From Actinomadura parmotrematis (lineage in GTDB: Bacteria > Actinomycetota > Actinomycetes > Streptosporangiales > Streptosporangiaceae): 64,000 nucleotides of DNA. How positions within the stretch are numbered: position 1 is the first letter of the stretch; the number at the start of each line of letters is the position of its first letter. Of the stretch, positions 18,414 through 25,551 are shown piece by piece. A program made the translations under genes and the position numbers. The DNA is taken from the NCBI RefSeq assembly GCF_019458805.1, contig NZ_JAIBOA010000017.1, positions 1 through 64,000 on the forward strand. Direction: 5' to 3'. A model generated the notes under the pieces. That model was given only the letters and a program-made list of their open reading frames with translations, was not told where the DNA came from and ran no database searches.

Positions 18414-19784
18414 GTGAAGCAGGGCGAAAGGGTCGACGGGCGGTTCCGGCTGGTGGAGTGCCTGGGAAGCGGTGGCATGGGCAGCGCCTGGAAGGCCGAC
18501 GACGCCGTGGCGGGGGGCCTCGTCGTGGTCAAGCTCAAGCACCCCGCGTACAGCACCGCCGGCGGCACCGAACGGCGCGAGCAAGAGTCACTGCGTCGGC
18601 GGTTCGAACGCGAAGTGCGGCTGCTGCGCGGCTTGGAGCACCCCCACATCCCGCGCTACGTCCACCACGGCGAGCACGCGGGCGAGCCCTACCTCGCCAT
18701 GGAGTACGTCGAGGGCCGCACTCTGAGAAGGATGCAGGGCACGGTGAAGCTCGCCGAGGCCGCCGCCCTGCTGGTGCCGCTGGCCGAGGCCCTGCTGTGC
18801 CTGCACACCAGGGGCATCGTGCACCGCGACGTCAAGCCCTCCAACATCGTGGTGCGCGGCGACGGTCGGACCTTCCTCATCGACCTCGGCATCGCCTACC
18901 TGCTCGACCCGGAGGCGACCCGCTACACCGAGGACGGCCAGACCCCCGGCAGCCACGGCTACATGGCGCCCGAAGCGCTGCGCGGCGACCGCGCGGCCAC
19001 GTCACCGGCCACCGACTGCTACGCCCTCGGCTGCGTCGCTTTCCTGCTGCTCACCGGGCGCCGCCCCTACGAGGGCGAGCCCGGCGGCCTGGAGTACCAC
19101 CACCTGAACAGCCCGCCGCCGCGCCCGAGCTCCCTGCGGCCGACGCTGCCCGCCGACATCGACGGCGTCGTCCACCGGCTCCTCGCCAAGGCGCCAGAGG
19201 ACCGCGCCGGCCTGGCCGAACTCCGCGCCGTCCTCGCCGCCTACCTCCCGCGGGCGGGCGACGACGCCCCGAGCCCGGCGCTGAACCCCGACCCGACGCT
19301 GTTCTACCGCGGCGGGAGCGCGGACGCCCCCGCCGGCGGCCGGACCGCCGGCCCCGGCCCGGCGGACGGCGGCCCCGACCTCGCGGAGCTGGCCGAACTG
19401 GCCCGCGGCGGCGACCTCATCGCGCTGGACGCGGCCCTGGACGCCGCCCGCGATTACCACGGCCTGCGGCCGCCGGAGATCGCGCGCGCCCAGCTCGCCG
19501 CCGCCGACCGGCACCACGCCGCCGCCGGGCACACCCGCACGGGATGCGGCTACCGGCACGCCGTCGAGCGGGCCCTGCGGTCCGCCGGCGGGAGCCTGCA
19601 CCTGGAGGCCCTGATCGGCTCGGCCGAATGCCTGCTGGCCGCCGGGAGGCCCGGGGAGGCGCACGCCCTCCGGGAAGCGGCGGACCGCGCCCTGGGCGCC
19701 CGCCGCCCCGGTCGCGGCGAGCCGCTCGCCGAGCGCCTCCAGGCGCTCGCGGTGCTCCTGCGCGACCACGGCCCCCGGGCCTGA
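18414..19784 (+). CDS. Soluble Ser/Thr protein kinase (kinase 2)
   Basis: Hanks-type kinase of 456 aa with glycine loop LGSGGMGSAW, lysine in VVVKLKH, HRDVKPSN, DLG in place of DFG, and GYMAPEAL. The kinase core occupies residues 1-275. The remaining 180 residues are alpha-helical, Ala-rich and unlike the TPR-like tails of kinases 1 and 3. No transmembrane segment is seen. The GTG start at 18414 has no strong ribosome site, so the exact start is uncertain. It is divergent from the pPIWI-RE operon across 134 nt and converges on the methylase gene with only 4 nt between stops. Substrates are unknown; control of a neighbouring defence protein is inference. Confidence 0.85.
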   Translation: MKQGERVDGRFRLVECLGSGGMGSAWKADDAVAGGLVVVKLKHPAYSTAGGTERREQESLRRRFEREVRLLRGLEHPHIPRYVHHGEHAGEPYLAMEYVEGRTLRRMQGTVKLAEAAALLVPLAEALLCLHTRGIVHRDVKPSNIVVRGDGRTFLIDLGIAYLLDPEATRYTEDGQTPGSHGYMAPEALRGDRAATSPATDCYALGCVAFLLLTGRRPYEGEPGGLEYHHLNSPPPRPSSLRPTLPADIDGVVHRLLAKAPEDRAGLAELRAVLAAYLPRAGDDAPSPALNPDPTLFYRGGSADAPAGGRTAGPGPADGGPDLAELAELARGGDLIALDAALDAARDYHGLRPPEIARAQLAAADRHHAAAGHTRTGCGYRHAVERALRSAGGSLHLEALIGSAECLLAAGRPGEAHALREAADRALGARRPGRGEPLAERLQALAVLLRDHGPRA

Positions 19785-19788
19785 GGGG

Positions 19789-21651
19789 TCAGCGGACGCG
19801 CAGGAGCCCCTCGGCCAGGACGTCGCTCAGGGAGTCCCGCAGGGAGCGCCCCGTCGACCGCAGCCCGCGCAGCGCCGCCTCGAACTCCCGCAGATCGCGG
19901 AACGCCTCGCCGTAGCGGCGCTGCTGCTCCAGCGGCAGCCGCGGCACCTGCATGCGCCGCACGTCGATCCGCGACGACGACGAGGCGTGCCCGCCGGCGC
20001 GCCGCATGTTCGCCGGCGAGCGCAGGCAGCCGGCCAGGAACCAGGCGTCGAACCGGTCGGGATCGAAGCGGATCGCCAGGAGCTGCGGGCCGAGCAGGAC
20101 GTCCTCGCCCTCCAGCACCCAGACGTCGAACGCACGCATCGCGGTGGCGACGACGACATCGCCGGCGGCGGCGATCGTTCCCTCCCCGCGCGGAGCGGTG
20201 GCGGCCGGACCGTCTTCGCCCCGGCCGGCGGCCGCCAGCACCCGCAGCGCGTCGCCGCCCGCCGGCGCGCCCCCCGTCCCGCCCGGCGTCCGGCCCGGCT
20301 CCAGGCCCACCAGGCCGGCGCGCTCCAGGTCGGCGAGCGGCACCGAGGCCGCGGCGCGGCCCGTCAGATCGAGGTCGGCGAGCCGGCGGCGGACCCGCGC
20401 CGCCTCGGCCAGCAGCGCGTCCACGCGCTGCCACTGGGCGGCCATCCCGGTGAAGTCGACCGTCGGCGCGCAGCGGGCCGGCGACAGATCCACATGCTCG
20501 TCCAGCAGGTCGATGACGGGGACCTCGACGCCGCCCGCCAGCGCCTGCTCGCGCAGCCCGTCCCAGTCGACCGCCGACCTGCCGCCCGACGCGCTCGTCC
20601 GGCAGCCGGCGGCGTCGACCAGCCGGACGTGCTCGGCCGGCCCGTCCTTGCCGAGCACCCACAGGTGCAGGCCCACACCGTGCGGCGGCGCCGCGCCCGG
20701 TGGCAGCGCGATGACCGCGCGCAGCGCGCCGGCGCGCAGCAGACCGGCCCGGATGCGGCGGCCGGCCCGTCGCGACGCGGCCGCCGGCGGCAGGACGAGG
20801 ACGGCGGTGCCGCCCGGCGCGAGCGAGGCGTGCGCGTGCTGCACCCAGGCCAGCTCGGACTCGGTGCGCGGCGGCAGCCCGAACGTCCAGCGCGGGTCGG
20901 TCACCAGCTCGGCGTACCCCCAGTCGCGCTCGTTGGCGGGCAGGCTGCACAGCACCGCGTCGGCCTGCACGGTGACGCCGGACCGGAGCGAGTCGCCCGC
21001 CCGCACGTCCGCCGCGTACCCCGCCAGCGCCAGCCGCGCCGCGGCCAGCTCCGCCGGCACCGGGTCGATCTCCCGGCCGGCGAGCCGCGCCGCCGGCCAC
21101 CGGCGGCCCGCGGCCAGGAGCAGCGTGCCGCTGCCGCAGGCCGGGTCCAGCACGCTCCGCACCGGCCCGGGCCCCACGAGCGCGGCCATGAGATCGGCCA
21201 GCGGCGCGGGCGTGGTGGCCACCTGCCGGACGTGCGCGGCGAGCCAGCGCTCCAGCAGGAAGGCGAACAGCTCGGGCGACCCCTCGCGCGCGCCGAGCGC
21301 CTCGGCCTCGCCGAGCAGGGCGCGCTCGCCCGGCGCCAGCTCCGGCGCCGGCCGGCCCGCGGCCCGCGCGCCGACGGCGGCGATCACCCGGCCCATCGCG
21401 TCCCGGTCGCCGAGCGCCTCGAACCTCGGCCACAGCCTTCCGCGCTCACCGGCCGCCGACGCCTGGAACTTGCCGTGCCGGACCAGCCACTCCTCGGCGT
21501 CGGCGAGGGAGAACTGGGGACTGGTGTCGGTGCCCCCGGTGGGGGAGGGGAAGTCGTCGAAACGGCGGCGCCAGTTGCTCACCGCCGCCCGGCCGACACC
21601 GGCGATACGGGCGATCTCGGCGAGCGTGACGGGCACGGCGCCACCGTCCAT
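19789..21651 (-). CDS. HTH / N6-adenine methylase / TRD fusion with degenerate catalytic motif
   Basis: Protein of 620 aa. Residues 5-60 form an HTH (TLAEIARIAGVGRAAVSNWR) as often seen in actinobacterial N6 DNA methylases. SAM motif I is intact, VLDPACGSGTLLLAA near 168. The catalytic position, normally (N/D/S)PP(Y/F) before xxRDWG, reads CSLPANERDWG near 233, so the conserved first Pro and the aromatic are missing. Residues 430-620 resemble a half-HsdS target-recognition domain (VPRLPLEQQRRYGEAF, then coiled helices). ATG 21651 has GGAGG 5 nt upstream. No HsdR gene is adjacent. It may modify self DNA or only bind it; the altered motif makes activity uncertain. Confidence 0.82.
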   Translation of the reverse strand: MDGGAVPVTLAEIARIAGVGRAAVSNWRRRFDDFPSPTGGTDTSPQFSLADAEEWLVRHGKFQASAAGERGRLWPRFEALGDRDAMGRVIAAVGARAAGRPAPELAPGERALLGEAEALGAREGSPELFAFLLERWLAAHVRQVATTPAPLADLMAALVGPGPVRSVLDPACGSGTLLLAAGRRWPAARLAGREIDPVPAELAAARLALAGYAADVRAGDSLRSGVTVQADAVLCSLPANERDWGYAELVTDPRWTFGLPPRTESELAWVQHAHASLAPGGTAVLVLPPAAASRRAGRRIRAGLLRAGALRAVIALPPGAAPPHGVGLHLWVLGKDGPAEHVRLVDAAGCRTSASGGRSAVDWDGLREQALAGGVEVPVIDLLDEHVDLSPARCAPTVDFTGMAAQWQRVDALLAEAARVRRRLADLDLTGRAAASVPLADLERAGLVGLEPGRTPGGTGGAPAGGDALRVLAAAGRGEDGPAATAPRGEGTIAAAGDVVVATAMRAFDVWVLEGEDVLLGPQLLAIRFDPDRFDAWFLAGCLRSPANMRRAGGHASSSSRIDVRRMQVPRLPLEQQRRYGEAFRDLREFEAALRGLRSTGRSLRDSLSDVLAEGLLRVR

Positions 21652-21849
21652 GCGAGCCTCCGACCTCTGCGGGGTCACGCCGCGCGACCGCGTGCATGCC
21701 CGTGTCCGATCCTGCCTGTTGACTCAGTTTACTCACGGGTAGTGGCGCTGCGGAGGCGAACCGCCGACGCGCCGCCGGACGCCCGGCGCACCGGGCGGTG
21801 TACCGTCGCCGGACGGGTGCGGGGCGGTGCGGGGCGGAAGGGGACACGG
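21652..21849. promoter_or_regulatory. Divergent promoter region of methylase and kinase 3
   Basis: A 198-nt gap with an AT-rich core around 21717-21740 containing TTGACTCA (21719-21726) and a direct repeat ACTCA-GTTT-ACTCA (21722-21735). TTGACTCA also occurs in the beta-CASP promoter (7324-7331). No complete promoter could be fixed. Confidence 0.35.
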
Positions 21850-23388
21850 ATGCGCGCGGGACTGCTGCTCGCCGGACGCTACGAGCTGGACGAGCCGGTA
21901 GGCCGGGGCGGGATGGGGCAGGTCTGGCGGGCCTACGACCAGTTCCTCGACCGCCGCGTGGCCGTCAAGTTCGTCTCCTTCCCCGGTGGCCGGTCCGACG
22001 AGGAGCTCATCAGGCGCTTCGAGCAGGAGGCGCGCAACACCGCCCGGCTGGAGCATCCGGGCGTGCCCGCCGTGCACGACCGCGGCGAGCACGACGACGA
22101 GCGGCTGGGGACCTGCTTCTACCTGGTCATGCAGTACGTCGACGGCACCACCGTCGAGCTGCTCCTCGACCAGGGGCCGCTGCCGGTCGGATGGGCCGCG
22201 CTCATCGCGGCGCAGGTGTGCGCCGTCCTCGCCGTCGCCCACGAGCGCTCCCTCGTGCACCGCGACCTGAAGCCCGCCAACCTGATCCTCGCGCCGGACG
22301 GATCGGTGAAGGTGCTGGACTTCGGCCTCGCCGTCGGCCTGCTGCCCACCGACGTGCGGCTCACCGCCACCGGCGTCGCCGGCCCCGGCACGCCCGGCTA
22401 CACCGCCCCCGAGCAGCTCTACGGCAACCCCAGCCCGCAGAGCGACATGTACTCCCTCGGCTGCGTGCTGTACACCATGCTCACCGGCGAGCCGGTCTTC
22501 GGCGGCGACAACACCTACAGCGTCTACCGCGCGCACGAGGAGCAGGACCCCGAGCCGCCGTCGCACCGCAACCCCGAAGTACCGCCCGGCCTCGACGACC
22601 TGGTCCTGCGGCTGCTGGCCAAGGCCCCCGCCGACCGGCCCGCCGGGGCCGCCGCGGTACAGGAGCGGCTGGCGCCGTTCATCACGGGCCTGCACCCGCT
22701 CTACGACGTGGTCACGCAGGCGCCCGCGCCGTCCAGCCTGTACGGGGCCCTGGTCGGCGCCATCCGCCTGGACGGCCCGCCCGCGGCGGAGCCGGCTCCG
22801 GCGGCCGCGCACGCACGACCGGACGCCCCGCCCGCGGCGCCGGTGGCGCTGCCCACCGCACCGGAGATCCGGCGGGGCCGGACCGAGGCCGGCGCGCTGA
22901 TGGAGGCGGGCCGCTACGGGCAGGCCGCCGACCTGCTGTCCAGGCTGGCCGGACCCGCCGCGCTCGCGCTCGGCGAGCTCGACGAGGAGGTCGTCGAGCT
23001 GCGTGCCGCGCTCGCCGAGGCGCTGTACCTCGGCGGCGACCACCGGCGCGCCGCACCGGCCCTGCGCACCGCCGTCGCCACGCTCGCCGAATGGCACGGC
23101 CCCGACGACGAGCTCGTCCTCCGCTACCGCGAGTGGGAGGCCGACTGCCTCGCCCTGCTGGGCGAGCCCGACCGCGCCCTGCGCCGGCTGGAGCCGCTCG
23201 CCCGGCACTACGCCGAGCGGGACCGCGCCGCCGACCGGCTCCGCCTGCTCGGCAAGATCGGCAGGTTGCGGATGGCCACCGGCCGCACCGCCGCGGGACG
23301 GGCGGCGCTCGCCGAGGCCGCCGCCGGCCTCGCCGCCCTGCACGGCGACGACCACCCGGCCGTCCAGGAGCTCCGCCCGCTGCTCTAG
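21850..23388 (+). CDS. Soluble Ser/Thr protein kinase with TPR-like C-terminus (kinase 3)
   Basis: Hanks-type kinase of 512 aa with glycine loop VGRGGMGQVW, lysine in VAVKFV, HRDLKPAN, DFG and GYTAPEQL; all catalytic motifs are intact. Residues 345-512 form TPR-like helical hairpins closely matching kinase 1 in layout: LMEAGRYGQAADLL, then ADCLALLGEPDRALRRLEPL, against the corresponding segments of kinase 1. A Pro/Ala linker separates the two parts. There is no membrane segment. ATG 21850 follows GGAAGGGG. The stop codon overlaps the stop of the converging helicase gene through a shared CTAG. It is divergent from the methylase gene. Role is unknown; location suggests regulation of defence proteins. 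Confidence 0.87.
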   Translation: MRAGLLLAGRYELDEPVGRGGMGQVWRAYDQFLDRRVAVKFVSFPGGRSDEELIRRFEQEARNTARLEHPGVPAVHDRGEHDDERLGTCFYLVMQYVDGTTVELLLDQGPLPVGWAALIAAQVCAVLAVAHERSLVHRDLKPANLILAPDGSVKVLDFGLAVGLLPTDVRLTATGVAGPGTPGYTAPEQLYGNPSPQSDMYSLGCVLYTMLTGEPVFGGDNTYSVYRAHEEQDPEPPSHRNPEVPPGLDDLVLRLLAKAPADRPAGAAAVQERLAPFITGLHPLYDVVTQAPAPSSLYGALVGAIRLDGPPAAEPAPAAAHARPDAPPAAPVALPTAPEIRRGRTEAGALMEAGRYGQAADLLSRLAGPAALALGELDEEVVELRAALAEALYLGGDHRRAAPALRTAVATLAEWHGPDDELVLRYREWEADCLALLGEPDRALRRLEPLARHYAERDRAADRLRLLGKIGRLRMATGRTAAGRAALAEAAAGLAALHGDDHPAVQELRPLL

Positions 23389-25460
23389 ACGGCGGGCAGC
23401 AGTGTGCTCGGCGCTCCGTGGTAGGAGACGTACAGGTGGTCGCGCGCCCGCGTGCAGGCGACGAACAGCAGGCACCGCTCGCGCTGAAGGTCCTGCAGGT
23501 ACGCGCGGGCGTCCTCGTCCTCGGGCGTGAGGACGTCACGCAGCGGCACCGTCCCGTCCATGGCGCCGATCACCGCGACGCAGCGGAACTCCATGCCCTT
23601 CATCGTGTGCATCGACCCGACCTGCACGCCCGCCGCGGCGCCGACCGATCCGGCCGGGACGCCGGCGTCGCGGAGCGCCTTGACCGCCTTGCGGGCCAGC
23701 CAGGTGTAGCGGGCGGCGACGCCGATCGCCCCCGGCTCCACGCCGGCGTCCACCCACCGCCGTACCTGCTCCACGAGCTCGTCCAGCTCCGCCCGTTCGT
23801 CGGCGCAGGCCCGCACCGCCGGGCGGCGGCCGTGCATGGGGGAGCGGTAGCCGTCGAGGGTGTCGGCCGAGTCGTCCATGCCCTGCGCGGGGTCGCGGCC
23901 GAGGATCGGCACCGCCCAGTTCAGGATCTCCTGCGTGGTCCGATAGTTGATCTTCAGTTTGCGGCTGCGGCCCCGCACCCCGATGCCGAGGCTGGTCAGC
24001 GACACGTGGCTGTCGTAGATCCGCTGGTGCGGGTCGCCGACGATGAACAGGTCGTCGGGGCCGTCGGGGACGATGCGCCGCAGCAGCCGCCACTGCGCGG
24101 TGTGCAGGTCCTGCGCCTCGTCCACGACCACATGGTCGTATTCGGGGCCGGCGAGCAGGTCCGCGGCCTCGTTGGCCAGCTGGTGGAAGGTGCGCTCGCC
24201 CCGCTCGCGCAGGCTCGCCTCCACCGCCGCGACCGCCTTCCACACCACCGACCGCTGCGCGGTGTTCAGCGGCACGCCCCGGCCCTGGCGGGTGCAGGCG
24301 AGGTACTCGGCCTCGCCGGCCAGGTGCTGGGCGAGCACGATCTGCTCCCACTCGCGGCGCAGGAACGCCGGCGAGAACGGCGTCCCCGCGGCGGCGTCGT
24401 CCCACAGCACGGTCAGCACGTCCGGCGAGACGATCTCCGGCTTGCGGTGCCGTCCGACGACGGCGTAGGCGAGGCTGTCCACCGTCCGCACGTCGATCCG
24501 CCCGCGCACGTCCGGATCGTCCACCAGCAGGTCGATCTGCTGCTGCAGAGCCCTGGCCAGGCTCTTGGTGAACGTCGTGAACAGCACCCGGGAACCGGGG
24601 CGGGAGGCCGCGAGGTGCCGGGCGCGGTGCAGCGCCGTCACCGTCTTGCCGGTGCCCGCGCCGCCGGTCACCTGCGCCGGGCCCGAATAGGACGGGCGGA
24701 GCGCCATCCGGCGCTGCACCGGGTGCAGGAACACCCGCCAGGTGGCGAAGGGGTGGGCGAGGACGTCGCGCAGCTCCTCGGGACCGTCGACGAACACGAC
24801 CTTGTCGGGGGACCGCCGCATCGCGGCGACCAGGTCGCCCGGATCGATCTCGGCGGGCGCCGCCCGCTCGTCCTGGCAGGCCGCGACCTCGTTCCACGCC
24901 TGCTCGACCGGCAGGCCCTGCGCGAGGGCGAGCAGCGCGATGTACTGGGGTTCGGGCAGCAGCGACTCCAGCGCCTGCAAGTGCTCGTCGCTGGTCAGTA
25001 GCCGGACCAGCGGCACGATCTCGGCGTCGACGCCGAGCTGCCGCAGGTGCTTGTCGGGGACGTGCGCGAACAGCCGCTGCTCGACGTCCCGCGACATCTC
25101 GCGGAGCGCCGGCTCCAGCGTCTCCAGCGCCTCTTGGTCGCGGACCTCCAGCACGCCGATCGCCTGGTTGACGGTGAACCGGCGGCTGCGGGCGTAGTCG
25201 ATCGCCGCGTCGTGGGAGAGCACCGCGAGCAGGCAGTACACGTCACCGCGCTCGGGGGCCAGGACGACGCCGCGCCGGTCCAGGTCGATCCGGATCGTGC
25301 GCACGTTCGGATCCCTGGCTCCGGCGATCTTCTCCAGGTGCAGCCCGGCGTGGGTCGCCTGCGCGAACTTGGCGAACGCCTCCTCCACGCCCCGGCGGAC
25401 GCGGGGGTCGAGCCTGGCGTATTGCGGCATGAAGGAGCTGGCGATCGCCAATTGCGCCAC
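23385..25460 (-). CDS. UvrD/REP-type helicase with RelE-like N-terminal domain
   Basis: Superfamily 1 helicase of 691 aa: Walker A TGGAGTGKTVTALH near 270, Walker B VVVDEAQDLH near 447, VGDPHQRIYD, INYRTTQEIL, HTMKGMEFRCVAVIG and FVACTRARDHLYVSYHG, so the motor looks complete. The first 100 residues (AGLHLEKI, RTIRIDLDRRGVVL, LLAVLSHDAAIDYARSR, VNQAIGVLEV) resemble the RelE/ParE-fold segment known at the start of many bacterial UvrD-like proteins. GTG 25460 is preceded by AAGGG; a longer ATG start at 25517 lacks a better site. A TAGAAT box on this strand (25501-25506) could be its -10. The stop overlaps that of kinase 3. Confidence 0.85.
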   Translation of the reverse strand: MAQLAIASSFMPQYARLDPRVRRGVEEAFAKFAQATHAGLHLEKIAGARDPNVRTIRIDLDRRGVVLAPERGDVYCLLAVLSHDAAIDYARSRRFTVNQAIGVLEVRDQEALETLEPALREMSRDVEQRLFAHVPDKHLRQLGVDAEIVPLVRLLTSDEHLQALESLLPEPQYIALLALAQGLPVEQAWNEVAACQDERAAPAEIDPGDLVAAMRRSPDKVVFVDGPEELRDVLAHPFATWRVFLHPVQRRMALRPSYSGPAQVTGGAGTGKTVTALHRARHLAASRPGSRVLFTTFTKSLARALQQQIDLLVDDPDVRGRIDVRTVDSLAYAVVGRHRKPEIVSPDVLTVLWDDAAAGTPFSPAFLRREWEQIVLAQHLAGEAEYLACTRQGRGVPLNTAQRSVVWKAVAAVEASLRERGERTFHQLANEAADLLAGPEYDHVVVDEAQDLHTAQWRLLRRIVPDGPDDLFIVGDPHQRIYDSHVSLTSLGIGVRGRSRKLKINYRTTQEILNWAVPILGRDPAQGMDDSADTLDGYRSPMHGRRPAVRACADERAELDELVEQVRRWVDAGVEPGAIGVAARYTWLARKAVKALRDAGVPAGSVGAAAGVQVGSMHTMKGMEFRCVAVIGAMDGTVPLRDVLTPEDEDARAYLQDLQRERCLLFVACTRARDHLYVSYHGAPSTLLPAV

Positions 25461-25500
25461 AGCGGACCCTTTCCCTGCGTCCGGCCGTCGAGTGGATTCC

Positions 25501-25506
25501 ATTCTA
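25501..25506 (-). promoter_or_regulatory. Candidate -10 box of the UvrD gene
   Basis: TAGAAT on the minus strand, 41 nt upstream of the GTG at 25460. No convincing -35 was found. Confidence 0.35.
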
Positions 25507-25551
25507 GGAGCGTTCACCGGCGGGGCCGGGCCGCTCCGCCCGGTGCGCCGC

